Shown: positions 1 to 8,845 of the stretch, one piece after another
How the letters are laid out: each line of letters begins with the position of its first letter
Numbering within the stretch: the stretch's first letter is position 1
Assembly (NCBI RefSeq): GCF_026540855.1
Contig: NZ_JALNUP010000001.1
Span: forward strand, 372,001-436,000
Direction: 5' to 3'
Source: Sphingomonas sp. GC_Shp_5
Lineage (GTDB): Bacteria > Pseudomonadota > Alphaproteobacteria > Sphingomonadales > Sphingomonadaceae
Length of the DNA stretch: 64,000 nt
The notes under the pieces: generated by a model
Database searches by the model: none
Seen by the model: only the letters and a program-made list of their open reading frames with translations
Told to the model about the DNA's origin: nothing
Position numbers and translations under genes: made by a program

Positions 1-1804
1 CGTGGTAGAATTCGCGGCGATATTCGGCGCCGGTCGCGACCGACACCGGCCCGGCCCACAGCGAGAAGGGCTCGCCCGAAATGCTGGCGCTGGCGACATC
101 CTGGGTCTGGCGGGTGTGCTGGCGCGGGCCGGCAGCGGGCTCGATATAGGCGAGCGCCGCCGCCGATGGCGGTGTGCCGCCGATGATGTTGATCGGGACG
201 CACCCGTTGGCGCGCGCCACCGCGCTGGCGCAAACGATCTGGCCGTTGAGCGTGATCGCCTGGATCGCGGCATTGTAGCGCGGGGTGAGTGTGATGTTGT
301 CGACGTTGATGTCGGTGATGTTCTCGCCATGCTCGTAATAGACGTCATAGCGCCATTGCGACCCGAGCACCGGCACCCGGCCGGTGGCGCCACCGACGAA
401 GCGATATTGCTTGCGGGTGGGATAGACGGTGATGTTGGGCAGGATTGCGTTGCTGACGCCATATTGGAACTGGGTGATGCCGCTCGCCGCGCATGCCGCC
501 TGGATCGAGGTGGGCACGAACGGGTTTGAGCATTGCAGCGTCAGGCCGGACTTGGCGGCGCCTGGGTTGGGCTGGTTGCTGGTATCGACCTGCGCAACGT
601 TGACGGTGGCGTAGATCTCATTGTCGGCATCGATGTCGAAGCCGATCCGGCCATAGCCGTTGTAGCGATCGAGCCTCGACTGCAGCGTAGTGCCGATGCC
701 GACATTGCCCGAGAGGTCGCCGCCGACGCAGAAGCCGATGTAGCAGCCGCTCACCGTACCCGCCGCATTCTTGGCCGGCACGCCGTTGGAGCCGTAGGCG
801 AACTGGAATGGCTGGCCGGCGGCGTTGAACGCGGTGCCCTGCAGCGGGCCGGCGGAAATCAGCCCATATTTGGTGTACTGATAGGCTTGGACATGCTCGC
901 GATACTGATATTGCGGCGAGCCGTCGTTGGTGATGCCGCGGTTGATCAGCGTCGCGGTGGTGTACCAGTCGCGGCTGTCGGGCGCGTCTTCGCCGAAGCC
1001 ACCGGCCTCGATGCCATCCTCATGGGCATATTCGCCGCTGACGATGAGGTGCAGGCGATCGTTGAGGAACGCCTTGCCCGCCGCCGCCTGGACGAGGATC
1101 TGGCGATCGTCGCCATAGGTGGAGACGCCGCCAAGGACGTTGGCCTTGAAGCCCTCGAACCGCTTGTTGGTGATGAAGTTGACGACACCGCCGACCGCGT
1201 CCGACCCGTAGGATGCCGAGGCGCCGCCGGTGACGACGTCGACGCGCTGGACCAGCAGTTGCGGAAACAGGCTGATATCGGGGACGCCGGTGACGTTGGC
1301 GCCGACCACGCGCTGGCCATCGAGCAGCGTCAGCGTGCGGATGGTGCCGAGCCCGCGCAGCGAGAAGGAGCTGAGGCCCTGAGTGCCACTCGAAGTGCTA
1401 TTGGTGCCGGTGGTGGTGCCGGTGGAGCCCTGGAGCGAGGGCAATTGGGCGATGGTGGTGAAGATGTTGGGCTGGGCGTTGCGCGCGATCTCGGCGGCGC
1501 CGATGACGGTGGTGGGCGTCGGCGCGCTGAAGCCGCTGGAGGTGATCCGCGAGCCGGTGACGATGATGTCGGGACCGCCGGCGGCCCGGGTGGTCTCGGC
1601 CGCCTGATCGGTCTGCAGCGTCGCGGGTGCGGTCATCTGATCGGGCGCGGCGGGGTCGGCGGTCTCGGTCGTGGTCGGCAGGCCGTTCGCGGCTACCGGT
1701 GGTGTCGTCTGTGCCGCAGCAGGGAGCGCCAGCACGGCGGCGATCAACGGCGCGAGGCTCGCACCGAGCAGAATATGGCGGCGGGGTCGTGTGATCTGGG
1801 CCAT
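1..1804 (-). CDS. TonB-dependent receptor, partial (C-terminal barrel beyond left edge)
   Basis: Outer-membrane receptor that takes up a ligand using TonB energy. The start is the ATG at 1804, and 601 codons are visible before the edge. It begins with a signal peptide (hydrophobic residues about 10-29, ending near AAAQTT). The plug domain follows (IIVTGSRI near residue 70, then the plug signature YGSDAVGGVVNFITNKRF) and then the beginning of the beta-barrel. The cut end reads GAEYRREFYH, a typical barrel segment. The gene lies 41 nt downstream of the GH55-like gene on the same strand, so the two are probably one transcript. That context suggests an oligosaccharide or sugar-derived ligand rather than a siderophore, which is inference. 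The family assignment is secure; the ligand is unknown. Confidence 0.93.
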   Translation of the reverse strand, partial: MAQITRPRRHILLGASLAPLIAAVLALPAAAQTTPPVAANGLPTTTETADPAAPDQMTAPATLQTDQAAETTRAAGGPDIIVTGSRITSSGFSAPTPTTVIGAAEIARNAQPNIFTTIAQLPSLQGSTGTTTGTNSTSSGTQGLSSFSLRGLGTIRTLTLLDGQRVVGANVTGVPDISLFPQLLVQRVDVVTGGASASYGSDAVGGVVNFITNKRFEGFKANVLGGVSTYGDDRQILVQAAAGKAFLNDRLHLIVSGEYAHEDGIEAGGFGEDAPDSRDWYTTATLINRGITNDGSPQYQYREHVQAYQYTKYGLISAGPLQGTAFNAAGQPFQFAYGSNGVPAKNAAGTVSGCYIGFCVGGDLSGNVGIGTTLQSRLDRYNGYGRIGFDIDADNEIYATVNVAQVDTSNQPNPGAAKSGLTLQCSNPFVPTSIQAACAASGITQFQYGVSNAILPNITVYPTRKQYRFVGGATGRVPVLGSQWRYDVYYEHGENITDINVDNITLTPRYNAAIQAITLNGQIVCASAVARANGCVPINIIGGTPPSAAALAYIEPAAGPRQHTRQTQDVASASISGEPFSLWAGPVSVATGAEYRREFYH

Positions 1805-1845
1805 GGCAGTTCCTCACCTGTCTTGTTTATATTCTTGATTGTCGG

Positions 1846-4800
1846 TCACACCCTCACGGCGAACAGCGTGTGGTGGGTCAGGATGAACAGCGTGCGATGG
1901 TCCGCGCCGCCGAGCAGCAGCTGCAGCGGGCGCTCGGGCACGTCGATCCGCCCGATCTCGCGGCCGTCGGCGGCGTGGACGAAGACCTGGCCGTTGGCGA
2001 TGAACACCCGGCCCTGCCCGTCCGTCGCGACGCTCTCGCCGCCGCGGGCCGCGAACGGCTTGAGATCGACCAGCGCGCCGCCCTTGCCGAGCCGGGCGCT
2101 GTAGGTGACGCCTTCGGAGCCGTTGCTGACGAACAATCGCTCGCCGGGCCTGGCTGCGACAAAGCCATAGGCCTGGAGCGTGTCGGACCAGCGCCAGCCG
2201 GCATGATCGGGCGGGCCCTGCTGGAGGACGCGGAACGCCGGCAGCACTAGGCTGCCGTCGGGTGAGACATAGTCGAGCGCCTTCGGCGTTCCGACGTCCC
2301 GCGCGAACATCTCGGCGAGCGTGGTGAAATGGTCGCTGGCCGGATTATATTGATCGCGGAATTCGCCATTGTTCCACCAATTGACCGGCACCAGCGTCCG
2401 CGCACCGGGATGATCGGCTGCCGCGGTCGGCGCGATGGCGGTGAGCGCGGCCTTTTCCCCGTCGGGAACGAGCGCATAGACGCTGCCTTCAGGGCCCAAC
2501 GACGACAGCACGAGCAGCTTGCCCGATCCATCAACGGCAAGGTTGACAGGATCGAGCGCGGCATCGCGCACCACCTCAAGCCCTCTCGCCTCGGTCCAGC
2601 GATAGATACGCTGGAAGCGGTGCTCGATGAAGTAGAGCGCGCCATCGGCGCCGACCGCGCCGCCGGAGATCGACCAGAAATCGCCTGCCAGCTTCTTCAC
2701 CGGCGTGCCGAGGGTCGCCGGCGTCACCGGCGGCGGCGCGGCGGGCACGTCAAGCGTCGCGAACTCGCGCTCGCGCACCTCAAGCGCGTGCGTCTTGTCC
2801 TGAATGGCGTTGTCGAACGCGAATTTGCTTGCGCGCAGATAGGTCGCGCAGCCGTTGGCGTCGCAGGTGGCAAAGCCGCTCTCGGCGTTTACGTGGACGT
2901 TGCGAAAGCGGATGTCGGCCGCGTTGAACAGCTTCACTGCGGTTGCGGCGGGGTGGAAGGTGCGGGTGACGCGATAGGCGTGATAGTTGGCAAACAGGAC
3001 GTTGCGGGTGTTGCGCAGCTCGAGCGAGACGGCGTCCATCCCCTCGCCCACTTCCTGCTCGGTCTGCGGCGCCAGAAACTCCCAATTGGCGACACCATCG
3101 AGCACGATCTCGTTGCGGACGTGATGCTCTACCGACAGCTCGTAGACGTGCCCCGGCGTCTCGGTGTTGGAGACGTAGAAGCCGGCTTGGGCGAAGGTGT
3201 TGGGGCTCCAGATGTCGGCGAAGGTGCCGCCGCCACCATCGGTCACCCAGATGCTGGGATATTGCGCGTCCCAGCGATTGTCGGCGACGGGATCGCCGCT
3301 GTGCGCGTTGCGGGCGCCAAGCGGCTTGCCGTCCGCCGTGGGGGTACCGCCACCGCCCATGATCTTGACGTCCTCGAGCAGGCTGCCAGCGCCCGAACGC
3401 CACAGCAGCGCGCTTGCCCGCGGGTTGACCCGGCCGGTGAACAGCCCGAGCCCGGCGACGATGTTGTCGCCCCCTTTCGGCGTCTCCAGGATCGGCATTA
3501 CAGCGCCGACACCGGCGTGGCCGGGATCGTCGTCGGGGATGACCAGCTGGGTGATCGCGGGATGGAGGCCGAGCAACACCGTGTCAGGACGGAGGCGCAG
3601 CGTCGCGCGGACCATGTAAAAGCCGGTGGGAAAATAGAGCACGCGGTGGGTGTCAATCGCACGCTGGATCGCGTCGCTGTCGTCGGTGCGGCCATCGCCC
3701 TTGACGCCGAGGCTGCGGACGTTGGTCCAGGCCGCGACCTCCGGATAGGCGCGGATTGCTGGGGCGCGGGGTGACGGCATCGCCGGCAGCGGCGCGATAT
3801 CCGCCTTGGTCGCGATCTTGCCGACCCGGCCGAGCCCCGGCACCGCGAGCCCATGGCTGAAACTGGCGACGCGATAGGCGCCGGGCTTGCCGGAAATGGT
3901 ACGGCCGCTGTCGCGGAAGCGGGCGAATACCGGCGTATCGACCGCCAAGGCGTTGTCGAAGCCGATCTGGGTGAAGGTGCTCGCCTCGTTGGAGATGATC
4001 ACCCCGGCGCGCGCGATGTGCTCGAAGCGGACGTCCTTGCCCCACAGCGAGTCGCTGTAACCCCGATCGATCTCGATCCCGACCGGCGCGTTGCGGAAGG
4101 CAACGTTGACCAGCGTCAGATCGGCCTCATGCTCGCGGATTGCCGCGTTGCGCTGGCCGTCGAAGCTCGAATCGATCAGCGTGAACTGCCACGCCGGCGA
4201 GGTCTTCTCGCTGACGATGCCGTAGCGACCACCCTCGAAGTGGACGTCCTCCATGACGCTGCCGGCCTGATAGACACCGGCGAAGGCCGAGCCGAGGCGG
4301 AAGCGCATGTGGCTGAGGAAGCCATGCTGGGCGACGCGGAAGCGCACCGCGGCGGCGGCGGGGTTGCCGGCGCCGATCTCGACGTCGACGTTGCTCATCG
4401 ACGAATAGAAGGTCGCCGAGTTGGCGTCGCGCACCTTGTCGCTGCGCGGCACCACGGTAGGCACCGGCACGGGCACCTTGCCGACGTCATATTGATCGCC
4501 GCCGGTGAACACAATCAGCGTGCTGACGCCCTGCTGGAACCCCGGCGTGTTGTCGCTGAGCACCAGCAGCGGCCGGGTGGGGCCGACGCCGAAGATGCGC
4601 ACGCCCTGCGGCACCAGGATGCTGCGGGTGAGCCGGTAGCGGCCCGAGGGAAGGAAGACGATGCCATGGCCGGTCTCATCGCGCGCGGCGTCGATCGCGC
4701 GTTGCAATGCATCGCTGTCATCCGCGCGGCCGTCTCCCCTGGCCTTCACCGTCACCGCATGGGGATCGTCGGGACGCGCAAGCAGCGTCGAGCCGATCGT

Positions 4801-4869
4801 CGCCGCGGTCGCAGGAAGCGCTGCAATGAGGCCGGTCGCCGCCAACAAAAGAGCCTTCAAGCCGATCAC
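1846..4869 (-). CDS. Secreted GH55-like double beta-helix protein fused to SMP-30/gluconolactonase-like propeller
   Basis: Predicted exported protein of about 1007 residues. I chose the GTG at 4869 because it is followed at once by a signal peptide (residues about 4-23, ending PATAAT) and preceded by a GGGGTGG-like ribosome site; the reading frame stays open further upstream. Two copies of the pectate-lyase-3/GH55 entry motif are visible: VKARGDGRADDSDA near residue 41 and VKGDGRTDDSDAIQ near residue 387. The second helix carries SVEHHV (E581) and PQTEQE (E604), which recall the SxEHHV and QTE signatures of GH55 exo-beta-1,3-glucanases. From about residue 725 to the end it resembles an SMP-30/gluconolactonase six-bladed propeller (AVGADGALYFIE, LAVDGSGKLLVL, closing FILTHHTLFAV). 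The catalytic residues have not been proven. It is the first gene of a likely operon with the TonB receptor. It may be a glucanase, a related lyase, or a lactonase fusion. Confidence 0.72.
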   Translation of the reverse strand: MIGLKALLLAATGLIAALPATAATIGSTLLARPDDPHAVTVKARGDGRADDSDALQRAIDAARDETGHGIVFLPSGRYRLTRSILVPQGVRIFGVGPTRPLLVLSDNTPGFQQGVSTLIVFTGGDQYDVGKVPVPVPTVVPRSDKVRDANSATFYSSMSNVDVEIGAGNPAAAAVRFRVAQHGFLSHMRFRLGSAFAGVYQAGSVMEDVHFEGGRYGIVSEKTSPAWQFTLIDSSFDGQRNAAIREHEADLTLVNVAFRNAPVGIEIDRGYSDSLWGKDVRFEHIARAGVIISNEASTFTQIGFDNALAVDTPVFARFRDSGRTISGKPGAYRVASFSHGLAVPGLGRVGKIATKADIAPLPAMPSPRAPAIRAYPEVAAWTNVRSLGVKGDGRTDDSDAIQRAIDTHRVLYFPTGFYMVRATLRLRPDTVLLGLHPAITQLVIPDDDPGHAGVGAVMPILETPKGGDNIVAGLGLFTGRVNPRASALLWRSGAGSLLEDVKIMGGGGTPTADGKPLGARNAHSGDPVADNRWDAQYPSIWVTDGGGGTFADIWSPNTFAQAGFYVSNTETPGHVYELSVEHHVRNEIVLDGVANWEFLAPQTEQEVGEGMDAVSLELRNTRNVLFANYHAYRVTRTFHPAATAVKLFNAADIRFRNVHVNAESGFATCDANGCATYLRASKFAFDNAIQDKTHALEVREREFATLDVPAAPPPVTPATLGTPVKKLAGDFWSISGGAVGADGALYFIEHRFQRIYRWTEARGLEVVRDAALDPVNLAVDGSGKLLVLSSLGPEGSVYALVPDGEKAALTAIAPTAAADHPGARTLVPVNWWNNGEFRDQYNPASDHFTTLAEMFARDVGTPKALDYVSPDGSLVLPAFRVLQQGPPDHAGWRWSDTLQAYGFVAARPGERLFVSNGSEGVTYSARLGKGGALVDLKPFAARGGESVATDGQGRVFIANGQVFVHAADGREIGRIDVPERPLQLLLGGADHRTLFILTHHTLFAVRV

Positions 4870-5088
4870 GCATCCACCCCAGCAAGCAAGGACGCATCGC
4901 GGCGCCTCGTCGGAATCGTGGTTACGCCGGCACGGCGTGGCTGGCATCCGCGACGATGGTCGTAGTTCCCGGCAACCCGCCGCCTCGCTAATGGGTTGGG
5001 CATCATGCCGGCCGGCTCGTGGTTCGGCGCGACCAGCCAGCGAGGACAAGGCTTGCACCCGTCAACCACTCCTGCGGCGCTCGCCCCG

Positions 5089-5601
5089 ATGGCAGTGATC
5101 ATCATGGGCGTCAGCGGCAGCGGCAAATCGACGCTCGGCCGCACGCTCGCGCAGACGCTGGGCTGCCCGTTCCTCGAGGGCGACGACTTCCACGACGCTG
5201 CCGCGATCGCCAAGATGAGCCACGGCGATCCGCTCACCGACGACGATCGCTGGCCATGGCTCGACCGGCTCGGCGCCGCCATCGCGGGAGCCGTGGCGGA
5301 TGGCGGCCTGGCGGTTGCCGCCTGCTCGGCCTTGCGGCGCAGCTACCGCGACCGGCTGATCACCGCGATCCCTGCCCCGACACGCTTTGTGCTGCTGGAC
5401 AATGATCGCGACGAACTGCGCCGCCGCATTGCCAATCGCCCGCTCCACTACATGCCGCCGAGCCTGCTCGACAGCCAGCTGCAGACGCTAGAACGGCCTG
5501 CGGCGGGGGAACGGGCGATGGCGTTCGACGCGGGCGCGGCGCCGGCGGTGCTGTGCGGGCGGGTGCTCGCGTGGCTCCAACAATCAGGCGCCGATCGATG
5601 A
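5089..5601 (+). CDS. gntK: Gluconokinase (GntK family)
   Basis: Cytoplasmic kinase that phosphorylates D-gluconate to 6-phosphogluconate for the Entner-Doudoroff or pentose phosphate route. The protein has 170 residues, the usual length for GntK. The P-loop GVSGSGKST sits at residues about 7-15, followed by the family stretch GCPFLEGDDFHDAA and the later CSALRRSYRDRL. I chose the ATG at 5089 because the family begins just before the P-loop; in-frame ATGs at 4996 and 5005 would add an unlikely tail. No strong ribosome site is visible. The gene diverges from the GH55-like gene across a 219-bp spacer that probably holds both promoters. Its stop overlaps the start of the esterase gene (ATGA), so the two are translationally coupled. 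Confidence 0.93.
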   Translation: MAVIIMGVSGSGKSTLGRTLAQTLGCPFLEGDDFHDAAAIAKMSHGDPLTDDDRWPWLDRLGAAIAGAVADGGLAVAACSALRRSYRDRLITAIPAPTRFVLLDNDRDELRRRIANRPLHYMPPSLLDSQLQTLERPAAGERAMAFDAGAAPAVLCGRVLAWLQQSGADR

Positions 5602-6488
5602 TTCGCGCGATGCTGACCATCGCTGCCGCGGCGGTGCTGGCGCCCGCTCGGGCGACGCCGCAGATCACGGTTCCGATCTGGCCGCAGGGAGCGCCCGGCT
5701 CGGCCGCCCACCGCGGCGAGGCCGAGATCGTCGAGAACAGCTATATCCGCAACGTCCATGCCCCCTCGGTCACGGTGTTCCCCGCCGATCCGGCACACGC
5801 CAACGGCGTCGGCGTGATCGTGATCCCCGGCGGCGGCCATCGCATGCTGGTGTGGGTGAACGAAGGCGTGATGCCGGCGCGGACGCTGAACCGGTTCGGA
5901 ATCACGGTATTCGTGCTCAAATACCGCCTCGCGCGTGAGCCGGGATCATCGTACGGGATAGAAACCGATGCCGCCGCCGATGCTCGACGCGCGGTGCGGT
6001 GGGTGCGGGCGCATGCCGCCGACTATCACATCGATCCACATCGCCTCGGGCTGATGGGCTTCTCCGCGGGGGGCGAACTCGTGTCGCTGGTCGCCGACAA
6101 CCCGGCGCCCGCAGGCACCGCACCGCTCGACGCGATCGACCGCGTCAGTGCCCGGCCCGATTTCCAGATCCTGGCCTATCCCGGCCCACTGGGGATCCCG
6201 GCCCGCGCCGTCACCGGAGCGCCACCGGCGTTCCTCGTCGCCGGGACGCAGGACGCGTGCTGCGCGCCGCCGACGCTCGCGCTGTACCAGCAGTTGCGCG
6301 CCGCCGGCGTTTCGGCCGAGCTCCACCTGTTTGCCGACACCGATCACGGCTTCAACGTGGCGATGCACACCGAGCGGGTGTCGCTCCAGCATTGGCCCGA
6401 CCGGCTCGCCGACTGGCTGGCGGACGGCGGCTGGCTGGTCGCGCGGCACGACGGACGGGCCACGCCGAGCAGCTGGCCGACGCCCTAG
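5598..6488 (+). CDS. Secreted alpha/beta-hydrolase (BD-FAE / acetylxylan-esterase-like)
   Basis: Probable exported carbohydrate esterase of 296 residues. The ATG at 5598 overlaps the gntK stop and opens a signal peptide (LTIAAAAVLAPARA). The fold markers are an oxyanion loop IPGGGHRM, the nucleophile elbow GFSAGGE (Ser), and a C-terminal DTDHGFN that supplies the His; the acid is probably the Asp in GTQDAC. Relatives remove acetyl or acyl groups from polysaccharides or small esters. The context with a GH55-like enzyme and gluconate genes suggests trimming of a substituted glucan or sugar, which is inference. Its stop shares the bases CTAG with the convergent GntR-type gene, so the two stop codons overlap on opposite strands. 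Confidence 0.82.
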   Translation: MIRAMLTIAAAAVLAPARATPQITVPIWPQGAPGSAAHRGEAEIVENSYIRNVHAPSVTVFPADPAHANGVGVIVIPGGGHRMLVWVNEGVMPARTLNRFGITVFVLKYRLAREPGSSYGIETDAAADARRAVRWVRAHAADYHIDPHRLGLMGFSAGGELVSLVADNPAPAGTAPLDAIDRVSARPDFQILAYPGPLGIPARAVTGAPPAFLVAGTQDACCAPPTLALYQQLRAAGVSAELHLFADTDHGFNVAMHTERVSLQHWPDRLADWLADGGWLVARHDGRATPSSWPTP

Positions 6489-7162
6489 GGCATCAACCGC
6501 TTGCGGCCTTCCGACAGATGCCAGCGCATCGCCAGCGCGGCGCCGTCGGCGTCCTGGGCGCGGATCGCGTCGACGATCGTCTCATGCTCGCGCATCATCG
6601 CGCCGATCACCTCGGGCGGGCGTGACCGCGAGATATCGACGCCGGCGCGCATGATCCGGTCGATCTCGCCGGACAGCGCCTCGAACGCCAGCAGGAACGC
6701 CGGATTGGCGGTCGCGAGCACGATCCGGCGATGCAATTCCATGTCCTCGTCATGCGCCGGGGCGCTCGACAGCAAGGCGGTGCGAAGCTCCGCCAGCGCC
6801 GCATCGATCGCGGCCATCTCGGCGGCCGAGCGGCGCGCGGCGGCGAGCCGCGATGCCTCCGCCTCGAGCACGAAGCGCACCTCATAGGTGCCGAGCGTCG
6901 CCGACAGTTCGGCGAGCGGCATGTAGGCGACCAGGCGATCCGACGGCCGGTTCTTGACGAACGAGCCGGCGCCGCGTCGCGCCTCGGTGATGCCATCCGA
7001 CGCCAGCCGCACCAGCGCCTCGCGCACCATCGTCCGCGACATGCCGAACATCTCGGCGAGCCGCGACTCCGAAGGCAGGCGATCGCCGATGCCGAGACCA
7101 TCGGCATCGATCAGCGCGACGATCCCCGTATAGGCCTGGTCAGCCAGGCGGATGTCGTTCAT
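6485..7162 (-). CDS. GntR-family transcriptional regulator, FadR (FCD) subfamily
   Basis: DNA-binding regulator of 225 residues. The N-terminal winged helix-turn-helix is clear (GDRLPSESRLAEMFGMSRTM, then VREALVRLASDGI and a basic wing RRGAGSFV). The remainder is an all-helical ligand domain of FCD type, including ELHRRIVLATANP and a final HLSEGRKRLM whose His could help bind metal. FCD regulators usually sense organic or sugar acids. The gene lies 37 nt downstream of gntP on the same strand, so it is probably cotranscribed and autoregulated. Gluconate or a related aldonate is the natural guess for effector. A matching operator is seen at 8670-8680. Confidence 0.92.
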   Translation of the reverse strand: MNDIRLADQAYTGIVALIDADGLGIGDRLPSESRLAEMFGMSRTMVREALVRLASDGITEARRGAGSFVKNRPSDRLVAYMPLAELSATLGTYEVRFVLEAEASRLAAARRSAAEMAAIDAALAELRTALLSSAPAHDEDMELHRRIVLATANPAFLLAFEALSGEIDRIMRAGVDISRSRPPEVIGAMMREHETIVDAIRAQDADGAALAMRWHLSEGRKRLMP

Positions 7163-7199
7163 CGGCCGATCTCCCTGCCATCGTTCGCATTGGCAGCGG

Positions 7200-8546
7200 T
7201 CATGTCAGGCTGCTGCCGAGCAATACAAACACCAGTCCCACCACCGAGACAACCGTCTCCAGAACCGACCAGGTGCGGAACGTGCCCGGCGTATCGGTAC
7301 CGAGGTAGCTCTTGACCAGCCAGAAGCCGGGATCGTTGACGTGGCTGAAGAACACCGAGCCGGCGCCGATCGCGAGCACCGTCCATTCCGGCGACACGCC
7401 GGAGGCGACGACCAGGCCCGGCATGATGCCCGCGGTGGTGATGGTCGCCACCGTCGCCGAGCCGGTGGCGAGCCGGATGCACACCGCGACGCCCCAGGCG
7501 AGCAGGATGGGTGACAGCGCGCCGCCAGCGGCAACGCGGACCAGCAGGTCGGACAGGCCGGCGCTGACCAGCACCTGCTTAAGCGCGCCGCCGGCGCCGA
7601 TCGAGAGCAGGATGGCGCCGGCGGGCTTCATCGTTTCCGACCAGATCGCCTCCTGGGTGGCGCGCCGGCCGACGCCGCGGCCGAACAGCAGCGGCAGCGC
7701 AACCAGGCACGCGATCAGCAGCGCCAGCACCGGGTTGCTCGCCGCGCCAAGCCAGGTGAAGCGCGGTGCCACGCTGGCGGGCAGCAGCGATTCCACCTGG
7801 CCGGCGGCGATCAGCACCACCGGCATCAGCACCACCACCAGCGCCCGCCAGATCGCCGGCGGCTCGATCTCCACCGGGCGCGGGACGATCGCCGGGGTGG
7901 CGAGCACCACGCCGCGGGCGGTGAACCGCGCGAGCAGCGGCCCGGCGATGATCGCGGTCGGCAACGCGACGAGCAGGCCATAGCCGATCGTCAGGCCGAG
8001 GCTGGCACCGAGCGCGTCGACCGCGAGCAACGGCCCGGGGTGGGGCGGCACCAGCGCGTGGACCACCGACAGGCCGGCGAGCGCGGGCAGCATCAGCCGC
8101 AGCTTGGCGTCGTCGCCGCGGCCGCCATCGGGCAGCGCCGCTGCCGCCGTGGCGACGATCGGCAGCAGCAGCACCAGCCCGGTCTCGAAGAACAGCGGCA
8201 GGCCGATCACCAGGGCGACCAGCAGGCTTGCCCACGGCGCCCGGGCGGCGCCGGACCAGCGCAGACCGGCGCGCGCGAGCGCTGCAGCGCCGTCGGACAA
8301 TTGCAGCATCGCCCCAAGTGCCAAGCCCAGCGCGACCACCAGACCGGTGCCGCCGAGGATGTCGCCCGCCCCCTTCTGCACCGCCTTGGCGGTGTCCGCC
8401 GTGGCCATGCCGCTGACCAGCCCGACGGCAAAGGCGCCGCACAGCAAGGCGATGAACGGGTGGAGGCCGACGCGCACGATCAGCACGATCGACAGGCCGA
8501 TGCCGAGCAGCGCGGCGATGATCAGCCGGTAATCGGCCGCGATCAT
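7200..8546 (-). CDS. gntP: Gluconate:H+ symporter (GntP family)
   Basis: Inner-membrane permease for gluconate and related aldonates. It has 448 residues, close to E. coli GntP. It is strongly hydrophobic, with about 12 segments. Family stretches include GMATADTAKAVQKGAGDILG near residue 47, LPLFFETGLVLLLPI, HALVPPHPGPLLAVDALGA and, near the end, ATGSATVATITTAGIM. The ATG at 8546 has GGAG about 8 nt upstream. The GntR-type regulator follows in the same direction, and gluconokinase lies nearby, so uptake, phosphorylation and control are clustered. The promoter is expected in the 8547-8722 spacer. Confidence 0.95.
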   Translation of the reverse strand: MIAADYRLIIAALLGIGLSIVLIVRVGLHPFIALLCGAFAVGLVSGMATADTAKAVQKGAGDILGGTGLVVALGLALGAMLQLSDGAAALARAGLRWSGAARAPWASLLVALVIGLPLFFETGLVLLLPIVATAAAALPDGGRGDDAKLRLMLPALAGLSVVHALVPPHPGPLLAVDALGASLGLTIGYGLLVALPTAIIAGPLLARFTARGVVLATPAIVPRPVEIEPPAIWRALVVVLMPVVLIAAGQVESLLPASVAPRFTWLGAASNPVLALLIACLVALPLLFGRGVGRRATQEAIWSETMKPAGAILLSIGAGGALKQVLVSAGLSDLLVRVAAGGALSPILLAWGVAVCIRLATGSATVATITTAGIMPGLVVASGVSPEWTVLAIGAGSVFFSHVNDPGFWLVKSYLGTDTPGTFRTWSVLETVVSVVGLVFVLLGSSLT

Positions 8547-8669
8547 GGTCGCGCTCCTGCGGTGATCCGCAACGTCGCGGTCGCACGGCGCCCACGGCTA
8601 TCCTCTCGTATCATCACCCCTCCTCCAACCGGCTTACCACTGACCTTGGCGGCCGTCGAAGCTCCAAAG

Positions 8670-8680
8670 CTGTATGACAG
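8670..8680. promoter_or_regulatory. Candidate GntR/FadR-type operator
   Basis: CTGTATGACAG is a perfect inverted repeat (CTGT / ACAG with a 3-nt centre). It fits the N-N-GT-N3-AC-N-N pattern bound by FadR-subfamily GntR proteins. It lies 124 nt upstream of gntP and overlaps the -35 hexamer of a candidate rightward promoter, so one site could control both gntP-gntR and the rightward LuxR-type gene. The site is short, and chance occurrence is possible. Confidence 0.45.
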
Positions 8681-8702
8681 GAAAATCGAGAATGACTATA
8701 GA
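8674..8702 (+). promoter_or_regulatory. Candidate rightward sigma70-type promoter
   Basis: ATGACA at 8674-8679 differs by one base from the -35 consensus. A 17-nt spacer separates it from TATAGA at 8697-8702, a partial -10 match. A start near 8709 would transcribe the LuxR-type gene. The -35 box lies inside the candidate GntR operator, which would allow direct repression. Confidence 0.4.
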
Positions 8703-8845
8703 TTGCTGCTGATCCGGGTAGATTGAGCTTCAAACCGCTTGAACCTGTCCAACCAATACGCCTAGGATCGGATCACGACGTGAGTCGAGATGGGCGACCG
8801 ACCGGCGAGACGACCGGCAGCGCCCCAACGGGCGCTGGGCGCGCG

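Noticed and set aside
533-3774. Long plus-strand frames opposite the TonB receptor and the GH55-like gene
   Set aside because: Same compositional shadow effect; the minus-strand frames have signal peptides and family motifs.
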